A stretch of 64,000 nucleotides of DNA from Chloranthus sessilifolius (GCA_021018995.1 CM037598.1:70140671-70204670); one strand, 5' to 3'; shown: positions 39,601 to 47,497, counted from the first letter of the stretch. Numbers and translations are program-made. The notes: generated by a model not told the origin, from the sequence alone.

Positions 39601-42045
39601 AATTTTAGTATGTGTGCTACATGGAAGCAAAATCTGAGCTCATGAAGATTGGGACACAAGAAAATTCCATCGTCTGATCCAAAAGCATTCAATGGGTGTA
39701 TACATCATATACGGTCAATAATGTGTGTTTTGTTAACGCTTAATAATATGTCTTTTTTACAGTGTTGTGAGAACCGAACCGTTAAGGCCCCCGGTTCTGG
39801 TTCAACGGATTCGATTGCAGTTGAACTACTGGTCCAGTCTGATTCTTACAATGCTGCTTACTAACATTTTTTTATTAAACATACCCTTAGAGGCATCATT
39901 AATTGCATCCTGTGAAAATGTAATCTCACCACAACCAAAGCGGTAACCTCACCATTCAATGCTTAGAATCAAATGATGGAGATCAATGGGTCTTGAGATC
40001 AGTCTGGAGATCATGGGGATTCAACCAAATTGTCAGTTTTTTATTCCACATGGCACACATTCCAAAAGATGACCCTATAATCACATTTGATCGTGATGTG
40101 TGTCATGTGATTTTCGGGTCACTTTTTTGGGATGTCTGCCACATGGGATAAAAAAGCAGCCTAAGGTATCCACCATTAAAATCGTTGACTATCCTGATTC
40201 AAACGGTGGATAACATTTTTAGTCCCATTCTTCCACACAATAGATTTTGAGATCATGGCCACCTATCAGACGGTCATGAGCCAACTAATCCATTTAGTCC
40301 AATTTGTTTGTAGGGATGTTAATTGGTCAGATCGTGCTGCGCAGTGAAAAAGGCAAGTTGGCTCGATCCTAGGAGCCCTTGACTCAGTAACTTTTTATCT
40401 CCGTGCATTGCACAGGGTTTCTTGTTAAACAAGAAGAAAGATGAATTGGTGGAAAAAGGGCCCGAGTTGGGGCTTACTCTATAAAAAAGGCCCACAACAC
40501 TTAATTGTCTCAGGTTAGTTACTCAAATGAGATCACTTAATAGCTCATGTGAACCCTTTATTTCTCTCAATAGAGTCAATAAAAGAGGAAACTTGTTTTT
40601 TTGGGATTTGACCATTTTTAAAAAAATTGAAGCAAATTAGGAATGAGAGTCTATGGTTTACTATATGTGGATCCTACTTTGGCTCTTTGACATTATTTTT
40701 TTTTTTCTGAAGATACTTTGTTAAGCTTTGTGTGTTAGTGAAACCCTGTTCTACCAGTCATGGTTTTAAACATCGGCCATATCCGATCTATATCGGCTGA
40801 TATTTATCGGGTTAGGCCCCATCCGATACGGGTATACACCCCAATTTTATAGGTCAAATATCGGACCATATCGGCCCATACTCGATGAAAATACTAAAAA
40901 TGCCCTATTGATCAAAAAAAAAAAAAATGCCCTTTCTCAAAAAAAAAAAAAATTATTATTTTATAAATAAAAAAAGGTGCTTGAATATCAACCAGTTTGA
41001 CCGATACATATCAATATATAAGATACATATCGGCCTGGGACCCAGCCAATATGCCGATATATATCGTACTTTAAATCCCTGATCATAGTTGGGCGCTCTC
41101 TCTGTTGCATGGTGGATTAAAGAAAGAACCCATATTAATTTCCATGTTCTATTCTCCCTTCCTCTGGATTTCTTTTTCCGGGTAGTCACGTTTGAGCATG
41201 ATGGTGATGTGTTTTCATCCCAATCTTCCACAGAAAGAATAAAAGTTCCCATCATCAGAAAAAAAAGTAAGACATGTATTCCATAGAACAAATTTAATCA
41301 ATTCACTATCAAACTCACAAAGGCATTCGAAATCTTAGATAGAAACAATACCTCAAACTCAAATCAGCAAAATTCTGAAGTGGAGAAGGAACATCATGAC
41401 CCGAAATATGAATTCCTTGCTTCTTCCGCAAAATCGAATCTTTCTGAGCAGATCAGAAAATTTCCAAATCAATAGAATTATAAAAACAAATAACCGCCAA
41501 ACAATACTGCTTACATTTGAGAAATCATTGAAAAGGAAAACAATATCAACCTCAATCTGTCTCTCGATTTTTTTCTTTTCCTCCGAAACCTCATCCACGG
41601 TCCTTATCTTTTGTTCATTTGCATCCTTAGATTCAAAACCCTTGAAAACACTAAATCCTTCTGCCAGTTCTAACTCACAAAATCAAGAAAAAAACCCTAG
41701 ATTACGATAACTATCAAATGAAATCTAACAAAATAGATTACGCGAACAAAGAAAATTGATTTTACCAGAAACCTTAGCCTTTCTCTTCCTCTTCTTCACC
41801 GGCTTCGTCGCCTGCTCCAATCCAGTCGTTACATTTGCCAAATCTGGTAAATCTTCCTTCTCCTTTTTCTCCTAAACTCAAAATCCATGGTAGTTTCGAT
41901 CATAAATCGAATGGTCAACAAAGTAGGGTTGTAAGTATGTCTAGAGAGAGAGAGAGAGAGAAACCTTGAATCTGGCAAAATCGCTGGCAAACTTCTTTTT
42001 ATCGAAATGCAGACCAGAGAACAAGAACGAGGAGCTCTTCACCAT
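15642..42045 (-). CDS. RH57: DEAD-box RNA helicase, ROK1/DDX52 type (RH57)
   Basis: Twelve exons on the minus strand join in frame to 530 residues (plant RH57 is about 540). All introns have GT/AG borders and compatible phases. Residues 53-58 (KKRKRK) are a likely nuclear localisation signal. The helicase core shows the Q motif (KEPTPIQ, about 148-154), Walker A APTGSGKT (173-180), motif Ia PTREL (206-210), motif II DESD (277-280), SAT (309-311), motif [12 protein letters not shown] (424-434) and motif [13 protein letters not shown] (454-464). DESD instead of DEAD is normal in this subfamily. In yeast and human this protein acts in the nucleolus in 18S rRNA maturation and 40S assembly; Arabidopsis RH57 is linked to rRNA processing and sugar/ABA responses. 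Nothing is broken, so the gene is probably functional despite about 25 kb of intron. Exon borders are read by eye and match the family at every junction. Confidence 0.95.
15951..16322. mobile_element. MITE family with GAGTACCTTTAAATTCAC ends, copy 1
   Basis: The 22-bp inverted ends differ at one or two positions. It lies in intron 11, only 85 bp from the exon 12 acceptor. Related copies are at 19677-20093 and, partly, 39485-39720 and 39950-40285; shared inner words include GATCTTGAGATCATGG-like strings. Confidence 0.7.
16634..16680. repeat. (TA)n microsatellite
   Basis: Pure AT repeat in intron 11 next to a foldback MITE. Further TA tracts are at 17164-17198 and 17472-17532. Confidence 0.9.
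16690..16850. mobile_element. Foldback MITE with TTGCACACGAGA ends
   Basis: The arms AAAGAAAGACTTGGTATTTT and its complement near 16790 pair almost perfectly, and the outer parts (ACTTGCACACGAGA with TCTCGTGATGTACTTG) also pair. It is related to the MULE-like MITE at 37979-38364, which shares these end words. Confidence 0.6.
17472..17532. repeat. (TA)n microsatellite
   Basis: About 30 units of TA in intron 11. Confidence 0.9.
17801..18214. mobile_element. MITE family with ATTTAAACACC arms, copy 1
   Basis: The ends TAATGGCTCCTGACAGACAT and TGACGATCAGGAGAGTCG are inverted relatives. A second copy of the same element lies at about 36847-37275, in intron 7, with the same inner order of blocks (CACACCATTGAAGTGTGATT-like). 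Confidence 0.6.
18478..18628 (-). CDS. RH57: RH57 exon 11 (motif V)
   Basis: This exon encodes residues 407 to the first base of codon 457: [20 protein letters not shown], then the INYDFPES block and YIHRI. Acceptor CACAG, donor GTATTC, phase 1. Confidence 0.93.
18730..19335. mobile_element. GGGTCGGG-rich class II remnant in intron 10
   Basis: The right part (19000-19335) is dense in GGTCGGGT/ACCCGACC and ends TTGACAGCCCTA, like the hAT-type MITE at 20756-21089. The left boundary is not identifiable. Confidence 0.4.
19434..19556 (-). CDS. RH57: RH57 exon 10 (motif IV)
   Basis: This exon encodes residues 366-406: [20 protein letters not shown], then a block ending in [10 protein letters not shown]. 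Acceptor TGCAG, donor GTAATT, phase 0 at both ends. Confidence 0.93.
19677..20093. mobile_element. MITE family with GAGTACCTTTAAAT ends, copy 2
   Basis: Inverted ends GAGTACCTTTAAAT and ATTTAAGGTACTC lie in intron 9. It has the same family structure as the copy at 15951-16322. Confidence 0.65.
20284..20374 (-). CDS. RH57: RH57 exon 9
   Basis: This exon encodes the end of codon 335 to residue 365: [20 protein letters not shown], then [10 protein letters not shown], the linker into helicase domain 2. Acceptor TTTCAG, donor GTATGC. Confidence 0.93.
20465..20659 (-). CDS. RH57: RH57 exon 8 (motifs II and III)
   Basis: This exon encodes residues 270-335: [17 protein letters not shown] through [15 protein letters not shown] and ends in VIVGK. 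Acceptor GCAAG before 20659 closes the 16.8-kb intron 7; donor GTAAGT opens the 90-bp intron 8. Confidence 0.94.
20756..21089. mobile_element. hAT-type MITE with 8-bp target duplication
   Basis: The ends TAGGAATGTCAA and TTGACAGTCCTA are inverted with one mismatch. The flanks are AGTCTGAC and AGTCTGAG (7 of 8). The interior is rich in GGTCGGG/CCCAACCC. It lies 97 bp into intron 7 from the exon 8 side. Confidence 0.7.
21090..26766. other. Intron 7, unassigned decayed repeats
   Basis: No gene is seen. 21690-21960 is rich in GGTACG/GATACG words. 22000-25260 looks like an old, large LTR-type repeat: cryptically simple GATGATTGA and GAATATTGAA runs lie at 24540-25010 and a long TA tract at 23188-23242. 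26180-26480 is GC-richer and repeats GGTTCGAACCA-like words. GA tracts lie at 26562-26578. None could be assigned to a family with confidence. Confidence 0.35.
23188..23242. repeat. (TA)n microsatellite
   Basis: Nearly pure TA repeat of about 27 units inside intron 7. Confidence 0.9.
26767..27080 (-). repeat. 3' LTR of the non-autonomous copia element
   Basis: It is 314 bp long, starts (minus) TGTTGGAGATAACATATTTG and ends TTTTTCCACA. It contains a (GA)n tract at 26846-26872. Confidence 0.75.
28910..28921 (-). other. Initiator-Met tRNA primer site
   Basis: The minus strand reads TGATATCAAAGC, one change from TGGTATCAAAGC, directly after the 5' LTR. Confidence 0.75.
28922..29247 (-). repeat. 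5' LTR of the non-autonomous copia element
   Basis: It is 326 bp long, starts TGTTGGAGATAATATATTTG and ends TTTTTTGACA on the minus strand, with a (GA)n tract at 28990-29030. Confidence 0.75.
29655..30110 (-). mobile_element. RTE-like LINE 3' end
   Basis: The plus strand begins with a CATCATCATCATCA tract followed by CAGCCTTATCCCATCTATTT, then GGGGTCCGC. This is the reverse of the widespread plant RTE-type 3' end with its GAT-repeat tail. The body fits the C-terminal coding end of the element but is full of stops. It is 5'-truncated at about 30110. Confidence 0.6.
30115..30500. mobile_element. AACCGAA-rich MITE-like segment
   Basis: Ends AGGGATGCAATT and GAATCTGCATCT are roughly inverted. 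The interior repeats AACCGAA/TTCGGTT and includes poly(A) tracts. It resembles the MITE at 12910-13250. Confidence 0.45.
30748..31677 (+). repeat. 5' LTR of the coding-free element
   Basis: It is 930 bp long. It contains two extra primer-site-like motifs upstream of the real one (TGGTATCAGAGC at 31494, TGGTATCCGAGAC at 31595). Confidence 0.75.
31680..31692 (+). other. Initiator-Met tRNA primer site
   Basis: TGGTATCAGAGCC lies two bases after the LTR end and matches the complement of the initiator tRNA 3' end. Confidence 0.8.
32367..33435 (+). repeat. 3' LTR of the coding-free element
   Basis: It is 1069 bp long, with the same start and end as the 5' LTR. It holds about 2.6 copies of a 49-bp unit, and segments at about 33129-33160 and 33194-33240 that the 5' LTR lacks. 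Primer-site-like motifs are at 33252 and 33353. Confidence 0.75.
32452..32595 (+). repeat. 49-bp tandem unit built of GGTGCC-GGCAC palindromes
   Basis: Motif GGTGCCNGGANGGCAC (and the variant GGTGCCAAGAGGGCAC) starts at 32452, 32478, 32501, 32527 and 32550, spacing 26, 23, 26, 23. The 5' LTR has only two such sites, near 30833 and 30858. Confidence 0.8.
33617..33662. repeat. (CT)n microsatellite
   Basis: Pure CT tract within the right part of hAT copy 1. Confidence 0.9.
34093..35483. other. Intron 7, no element recognised
   Basis: AT-rich intron sequence between the two hAT copies. Short ORFs here have no motif. Confidence 0.4.
35484..36407. mobile_element. Non-autonomous hAT element, copy 2
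   Basis: It is 924 bp long with inverted ends CATGGTAGTCAAGGCG and CGCCTTACCTACCTTG, and a perfect 8-bp target duplication ATCTTTGT (35476-35483, 36408-36415). Subterminal regions are full of GGCGAC/GCCATGG words, including the perfect palindrome GGCGTCGCCATGGCGACGCC at 35496-35515. The centre is TATAAGTTATA-rich. No transposase is encoded. Confidence 0.85.
36847..37275. mobile_element. MITE family with ATTTAAACACC arms, copy 2
   Basis: Left arm TTGACATTTAAACACCA and right arm TGGTGTTTAAATGACGGTCA pair. This element ends 175 bp before exon 7. Its sister is at 17801-18214. Confidence 0.65.
37451..37683 (-). CDS. RH57: RH57 exon 7 (motifs Ia, Ib)
   Basis: This exon encodes residues 193 to part of 270: [20 protein letters not shown] through [15 protein letters not shown] and ends in LDLSR. 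Acceptor ATTAG, donor GTATGT, phase 2 into the giant intron. Confidence 0.94.
37755..37835 (-). CDS. RH57: RH57 exon 6 (Walker A)
   Basis: This exon encodes residues 166-192: [20 protein letters not shown] then PILMKLK. Acceptor TCCAG, donor GTAAAA, phase 0. Confidence 0.94.
37979..38364. mobile_element. Mutator-like MITE in intron 5
   Basis: Inverted ends GGGAGCTACAACTTGCACAC and its complement extend imperfectly for about 60 bp. Flanks TATGGGAAA and CATGGGAAA (8 of 9) fit the 9-bp duplication of Mutator-like elements. It makes up two thirds of intron 5. Confidence 0.78.
38429..38525 (-). CDS. RH57: RH57 exon 5 (Q motif)
   Basis: This exon encodes residues 133-165: [20 protein letters not shown], then [12 protein letters not shown]. 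Acceptor GACAG before 38525; donor GTACGC is slightly non-consensus but the join to exon 6 (LLS then GRE) matches the family exactly. Confidence 0.93.
38526..41351. other. RH57 intron 4 with several MITE remnants
   Basis: It is 2826 bp long and contains CT-rich microsatellites (38870-38960), two partial members of the GAGTACC-type MITE family (39485-39720, 39950-40285), a short AACCG-rich patch (39770-39860) and the TATCGG-rich element at 40762-41079. No coding sequence is seen. Confidence 0.5.
40762..41079. mobile_element. TATCGG-rich MITE-like element
   Basis: The ends GGTTTTAAACATCGG and CGTACTTTAAATCCC are imperfectly inverted, and the subterminal parts repeat TATCGG/CCGATA. No target duplication was recognised. 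Confidence 0.5.
41352..41443 (-). CDS. RH57: RH57 exon 4
   Basis: This exon encodes residues 103 to part of 133: [20 protein letters not shown], then [10 protein letters not shown]. The IHISG-DVPSPL block is the conserved lead-in to the Q motif. Acceptor CTCAG, donor GTATTG. Confidence 0.92.
41551..41669 (-). CDS. RH57: RH57 exon 3
   Basis: This exon encodes the rest of codon 63 to residue 102: [20 protein letters not shown], then [19 protein letters not shown], a charged probable coiled segment. Acceptor GTTAG, donor GTTGAT. Confidence 0.9.
41766..41871 (-). CDS. RH57: RH57 exon 2 (nuclear localisation signal)
   Basis: This exon encodes residues 28-62 plus one base, including [14 protein letters not shown], a basic cluster expected for nucleolar import. 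Acceptor TTTAG, donor GTAAAA. Confidence 0.9.
41965..42045 (-). CDS. RH57: RH57 exon 1 (start)
   Basis: This exon encodes residues 1-27: [20 protein letters not shown] then SDFARFK, matching the conserved RH57 N-terminus, which fixes the ATG at 42043-42045. Donor GTTTCT is followed by a GA/CT microsatellite in intron 1. Confidence 0.92.
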
Positions 42046-42085
42046 TTCTTCAATGAAGAAACGATAGTTCTCAAAATCTGTATAT

Positions 42086-42153
42086 AAACCCTAAATTTGA
42101 AACTCGGAGTCTGATAAACCCTCGGTCTAACATTCAGATTCTGATAAACCCTA
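42086..42153. promoter_or_regulatory. RH57: Three telo-box-like motifs upstream of RH57
   Basis: AAACCCTAA at 42086, AAACCCTCG at 42116 and AAACCCTAG at 42146 lie exactly 30 bp apart, 41-108 bp before the start codon. Telo-boxes (AAACCCTA) are frequent in promoters of plant ribosome-biogenesis and translation genes, which fits an rRNA-processing helicase. A TATATA at 42081-42086 lies only 36 bp before the ATG and is probably too close to be the TATA box. Confidence 0.6.
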
Positions 42154-43142
42154 GCTATCAGCCATTTGCCGAAACCGATTCTAGTTAACCCGCAGTCGTC
42201 GACAAAGAGAGCTTCTACGAGCACACCACTTTTTCTTTTCCCACTCATCATTCTACGATAATAAATGAGCAGTGTTACAGACACACCCATTTTTATTTCT
42301 ACCACGCCACTTAAAGGAAATTCCAAAACCTTTGGTACAACAGATGTTGAGTTGTCGGGTGTATCATCAGTCACATGTTGATTTTATGCCCGTCCATGAT
42401 GCATAATTATGGTAAACCGATACATATCGGTTTTTTGGCAAACTGATGTGTAAAAGTATCCCAACTCGATATCAATTTCGGTATCAAGCCTGCAAAAGAT
42501 GATCAAAACCTGCAAAAGCAGATGAACTCTGATATGCCAGAGAGCTATGCCATAATCTCTAGCAAAAGTAAGTGTGGTTAAAATGACTTCCAAGAAGAAA
42601 AAGGTGAAAAAAGTGGGTCCATCATAGATGCTCTCTTTATCGACGATTGCATTCTTGCAGGCTCAACTAGATTTATGGACAATCGTCATATCCCTTATGG
42701 GCTCTTCTATAATTGTCAAATCTCATATGCTTTGTTTAAAAAGATGTCAGAGAAATCCCTACACCCATCATCAATTGGCCAATATTTGGCATTCATCACG
42801 AGGATTGAGTTCCACAATAATTTAAGCAAGATCGATGAGATCCCATTAAAAAAAATTGTTTTCATGACTTTTCCACCGTTTAAGATATGGTCAAAGTTAG
42901 AAAATATCAATGCAGCAAAGTTTTGAAGTGTTACCTTATCTTTGACCCATCAAATTGAGGGCAAAAAAAATAAACTTTTTTTTTAAATCACATGTCTCAT
43001 GGCTGATCAACCCTAAACGAGATTCAGTTTGGGTTGACCATGCCACGTGGCATGTGATCTGGCCAGATGGGCGCACAGGTCACGTATTCTCCCCAAAGCC
43101 TTTGAAACATAAACAAATCTGTTTTAAACTCATCGGAATCAC
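42154..43142. other. Intergenic sequence upstream of RH57
   Basis: Short ORFs on both strands (for example 42628-42926) lack motifs. No transposon ends were identified, so part of this may be RH57 promoter. Confidence 0.4.
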
Positions 43143-43145
43143 CTA

Positions 43146-43384
43146 GGCTGCGTTTGGGTTAGCTCCTTTGGGGTAAAGAGTAGCTCTTTACTTTTTGGCT
43201 CCGACAGAGAACTACTTTTACATTTGGTAACATAGCTCCTTACCTCATTTGCTCTGGCGGGAAGCTATTTTAAGTGATAAAACTGCTCTATGCCTGCTCT
43301 ATCTCAGAGCAGATTTTATCTCCTCAGGCAGAGAATAGGCAAAGAGATGCTTCTACTCTTATAAGAGTTAACCCAAACACAACC
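43146..43384. mobile_element. Tourist-like MITE
   Basis: It is 239 bp long with inverted ends GGCTGCGTTTGGGTTA and TAACCCAAACACAACC, flanked by CTA on both sides as a 3-bp duplication. The interior repeats AGAGTAGCTC/GAGCAGA-like words. Confidence 0.8.
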
Positions 43385-43580
43385 CTAGAGTACCTCAACG
43401 AAATAAGAAATGGCAGGACTATACTTTCTGGGTAAAAGGTATTCTTTATCCCTAAATTATCCCCATCGTTTTTACCTCTCAAAAGATTAAAAAAAAACTA
43501 ATATTTTATCCATAGACTATATTGGTCTCCAAGCTATCTCTACCTCTTTCTCTAGGTAGATCATTGTCTCTAACTAATCT

Positions 43581-43785
43581 AGAGCAATGGTCAAGTCCTA
43601 CTAGGTAGAATCGGAATTCCAATCCTACCCCATCCGTTAGCCTTGGAAATAGGAGAATCTTGGCTACACATCATGTTATAAAAGGTGAAAATCAAGAAAG
43701 TCAAAGATTCTCCTATTTCCAAGGCAAACGGATGGGGTAGGATTGGAATTCCGATTCTACCTGGTAGGACCTGACCATTGCCCCT
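43581..43785. mobile_element. Near-perfect foldback element
   Basis: Arms of about 78 bp (43581-43660 and 43705-43785) are inverted copies with only a few mismatches, around a loop of about 45 bp. A transcript from either strand would form a long hairpin. No coding content is seen. Confidence 0.8.
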
Positions 43786-43979
43786 CTAATTATTCACGCT
43801 CTATTTTTGTATTATTTTCGTCTATTTCTCTAGCGCAGTCTCCTTCTCCGGTCATCATCTACATCTCCGGCTATTTTTGCTCAGTTCTCTGAATATTGTC
43901 TCCTTCTATAGCCATTGTTGCAGCATTCTCTGTCAGTCGTCTTCTCCGGCTATTATTTCAACGTTTTCTGGTGGTTGTC

Positions 43980-44749
43980 TGTTGTTTTAGGTTTAATCCC
44001 AACGTGCAATTGGAGACATTTTGAGGAGTTGTCTCGGGTCCAAGTCGATCAACCAAGCTCTGGGAGCGATCGATCGATTCTAGACATGAATAAACAAATT
44101 TTTGCTCACAAGTGGAAATCGATTTATTGAGCGATCAAGCCTGGGAAGTCGATCGATCGATCTGAGAACATATTGTTGGGTTTCTCACGAACTAAAATCG
44201 ATCTATTGAGTAAGTGGAGTCGATCGATCGATTCTGTGCGGATTAAGTTTCGCGATTTTGAATGCTTCGCTAATATAGAAGATTTTCTGGGTCAAGTTTC
44301 CTTATATATTTTGGAGCCTATTCACAGAAGGTTATTCTAGGGTTCCAAGAGAGAGTTTTCTGGTGAGAAAACTAGAGAATACTTTGAGAGGTAAGGCATT
44401 GAAGAAAGGCTTGGGGGTTGAAGTATCTGATCAAAGCCGTTTTTGTGCCGGAATCATTACTATTTTCTGACAGATTTCTTCTCTATTCTTTGAAGGACTA
44501 CGCCCTTGGTTTATACAACGTGTTGGTTGTGGAAGATTGTGTTTAGTCTTAATTAAGAGTGGACTAAAGAGAAGAAAGTGTGTGCGTTGTAAACATTCAT
44601 AAATAGTACATATACTCTCATGGACGTAGCCCTAGATTGGGTGAACTACGTAGATCTTGTATTATGTGTGTGATTGTTCTTTTGCATCTTCTTATTTTGT
44701 CGTATTCATCGAGATAGGGAGTTCTATAGTGTGGGTTGAATTTCTAACA
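43980..44749 (+). repeat. 5' LTR of the copia element
   Basis: It is 770 bp long, starts TGTTGTTTTAGG and ends CTAACA, two bases before the primer site. TATA-like CTTATATATT is at 44301. TCGATCGATCGA clusters lie upstream of it. It matches 63729-64000 closely. Confidence 0.85.
44045..44232. repeat. TCGATCGATCGA clusters in copia LTR
   Basis: Three modules each pair a short CGAT site with a long CGATCGATCGAT palindrome: 44046 and 44067 (21 bp), 44120 and 44150 (30 bp, with a CGATCA between at 44132), 44199 and 44221 (22 bp). Confidence 0.75.
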
Positions 44750-44751
44750 AG

Positions 44752-44763
44752 TGGTATCAAGCG
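44752..44763 (+). other. Initiator-Met tRNA primer site of the copia element
   Basis: TGGTATCAAGCG at the start of the interior, close to the usual TGGTATCAGAGC. Confidence 0.75.
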
Positions 44764-44777
44764 AGGTTTACGCTACA

Positions 44778-45937
44778 ATGGCGATGAAGGTCTCGAATGC
44801 AGGATTCGAGGTAGAGAAGTTTTTGGAGAAGAATAACTTCGCTTTGTGGCAAGTCAAGGTCACAGATCTCCTTGTCCAATAAGGTATTGATGATGCTCTA
44901 CTTGGGAAGAGATGGGGAAGAAGGCAGAGACGTCCGATGAAGAGTGGATCTCTCTTGATAAGAGCCGTAAGTACTATTCGATTGTGTTTGTCCGATGAAG
45001 TTTTATATAATGTTCTTCACGAGAAGACGATTGTGGATCTATGGAAGAAGATGAAATATCTTTACATGACAAAGTCATTGCCAAATAGACTCTTTATGAA
45101 GAAACAACTCTACACCCTTTGTATGAAGGCTGGTACGCGTATTCATGATCATTTGAATTTGTTTAATAAAATAGTTAGTGAACTATTGAGCATTGAGGTG
45201 AAACTTGAAAAATATCTTACACTTCTCTTGCTCACCTCATTACCTGTATTTTATGAGCACCTTGTTACGATATTAATTTATGGTAAAGATACTATTATCG
45301 TTGAAAAAATGACTGCTGCACTTCTTTTCAACAAATTGAGAAAACAGTCTGAATCTAACTCCGAAGGGATTAGTCTCTTGAGCGAAATGGGTCGAAATCA
45401 TGATTGCAAAAGAGATAAGTCCAAAGGAGATAATAAATCAACGAGAGGAAACAGTAGGTCCAAATCTATAGGTAACAGAAAGGATGTTATTTGTTACTTC
45501 TGTAAGTAATCTGGACATATTCGCAAATATTGCAAGCAGAGGTTAAATAAATATAAGAGTGATGAAGGGACTTTGTAACAGGTTAGTTTTGCTAAGTCAG
45601 ATTTCGGCGAAGACCTATTATGTACATTGTTAGGCTCCAGTCAGTTTGATGGTAGATGAATCATAGATTTAGGAGCATCGTATCACATGTGTCCGTACAG
45701 GGATTGGTTTGACCAGTACATGGTAGTCAATGCTGGGACGATTTTGATGGAGAATGATAATGTATGTGAAGTAGTGGGTATTGGTTCTATCAGAATTAAG
45801 ATGTTTGATGGTTGTGTTCGCACTCTTATTGAGGTTAGGCATATGCTTGATCTGAAGAAAAATATAATCTCATTGGGGGCATTGGATGAGATAGGATGTT
45901 GAGTCATCCTAGAATCCTGAAAACTGAAGTCGTGCGT
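44778..45937 (+). pseudogene. Copia gag and protease, decayed
   Basis: A single frame from the ATG at 44778 reads through gag to the protease with stops at 44880, 45507, 45576, 45657 and 45900. It begins MAMKVSNAGFEVEKFL and shows the UBN2-type gag body (LWKKMKYLYM, LPNRLFMKKQLY). A zinc knuckle follows at about 45491-45535 (C-x2-C-x4-H-x4-C with a stop inside), then the protease signature IIDLGASYHMC at about 45660. The protease has DLGA where active copies have DSGA. The frame stops where the gypsy element inserted. Confidence 0.85.
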
Positions 45938-46156
45938 TGATCAGACTCAAAAGTTGTGTAAATTATCCCTAAATCCTAACATAGTTAATCCTCACTTAAC
46001 TACTAATGTGTACTTTTAGTTCATGTTGTGTTGCAACATGTGTAAAAGTTGGTTAATTGATAAAAGTGTTAAAAAGAGCAAAATATGAAGAAACCCAAGC
46101 AAACGGCAAGGATCCAAAGGGAAGTAGTTGGAAGGAAGGCTTACAAAGGTCTTACC

Positions 46157-46491
46157 AACCGGTCAAAATGGGATTTTCAACCGGTCAAGATAGCGCAGGA
46201 AAGAGGAGTCCACAATGAAGAAAACATAGCAAAAATGGACCGGTCAAGGCATCAAGTTCAATCGGTCAGAACTCCTAAAGCTTCAGAGAAATAAGAAGAG
46301 ACTGGTCAGGACTCAGTCGACCTGTCGGGAATGTTATGCACAGAATGAGGAGAACAAAAGGAGAATATTTCGACCAATCAGGACCCAATCGACTAATTTG
46401 GAAATTAATGAAAACTGAAGCTTCGCGGGGCATCTTTAACTTGGGGAAGGACTCTAAAGTCGACCGGTCAGTGCTTCACTTTCGACCGGTC
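46157..46491. repeat. Paired GACCGGTC sites in LTR U3
   Basis: Site starts are 46157/46179, 46238/46260, 46300/46319, 46372/46391 and 46462/46484, giving within-pair spacing 22, 22, 19, 19 and 22 bp. Later pairs contain diverged sites. The best copies read TCGACCGGTCA. Confidence 0.8.
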
Positions 46492-46692
46492 ACAAAGAGA
46501 TTTCTGAGCGAAAATCCAGGTTCACACAGTTGTAGATGAGCTTCAACGTCGAGATCTTCTCTGAATTTCTCTTCTAGCAAGCTGGATAACTCAAAGCAGT
46601 GTGATTTCCATCCAGATTCTTCTTCCTTAGAGGATTTTTAGGGATTTTTTTAGGGTTACTTGTTGTGTACAATATATTTAGGGCCTTGTAAT

Positions 46693-46704
46693 CTATAAAT
46701 AAGG
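46693..46704 (+). promoter_or_regulatory. TATA box of the gypsy LTR
   Basis: CTATAAATAAGG; the 3' LTR has the same box at about 60083. Confidence 0.6.
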
Positions 46705-47497
46705 ACCTTAGGATTAGGTATTAGGGGACTCGCACGCCGAAACTTTTCTAGAGAGCTCTGATGTGAGTTTCCATAGTTTAGATTAGGAATAGTTTTGAAA
46801 TAGAGAGAGATCAGATGTATTCATCGATCGGAGCCTGCTTCAGCGATGATGGAGGTCTCTGAGTCGATGCGCGCTTAAAGCTTCAGGCAAGATATTTTGT
46901 AAATTCTCGATAAGTATTTTAATGAATTGTTATTTCTTTTTCTGTTGTGAATTTCATTTATGGTACGATTACATGTTCGAGGTTCCGACTAGATCGAGAA
47001 CACGATGGTAACGCTGTAATCTTATTTAGTTTAATTTCAGTTGCCTTATAGGGATTGGGGTTAGTCTAGATAGGATATTCATTGACGGACTAGGCCTTGT
47101 AGGGAAGTTTTGTTGGTTTGTGCAATGGTTCTTTGACAATTAGGTTTGTCTAACTCGTTATTAGATCTACCTATTTCATATACGAAGTGACTGAGCTTGT
47201 AGCGAGGAGCGGAGATACTTGGGATTCACGATAGAAAAGAAATAGGATTTATTATTTACGGATCTAGAATCCAAGTGAGACTCCAGTCTGCTTTCTCCTT
47301 TCTTACTTCTAAAACTATGTAAATTTCTTTTATTTATTTTAGACTAATATAGGAAATCTAATGTTACAAAATTCTTGGCAAAATAGAATTAAATAAGAGA
47401 TAAACGACAAATCCTTATGGTTCGACACCCTTGTACTTGCCCTAGTACATTCGGACTTGTGCACTTGCAAGGTCATATTTTAAAACGATCAAGTTTT

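Larger units (their letters stand above)
45938..47491 (+). repeat. 5' LTR of the gag-only gypsy element
   Basis: It is 1554 bp long. U3 holds five pairs of GACCGGTC-type sites (46157-46491); TATA box CTATAAATAAGG at 46693. It exceeds the 3' LTR by exactly one 137-bp segment (46543-46679). Confidence 0.9.

Noticed and set aside
42086-42153. AAACCCT motifs as an interstitial telomere remnant
   Set aside because: They are single motifs 30 bp apart, not a continuous TTTAGGG tract, and lie in a promoter position.
42039-42374. Minus-strand ORF of 111 codons overlapping the RH57 start
   Set aside because: It overlaps the telo-box region and exon 1 in another frame and has no motif.
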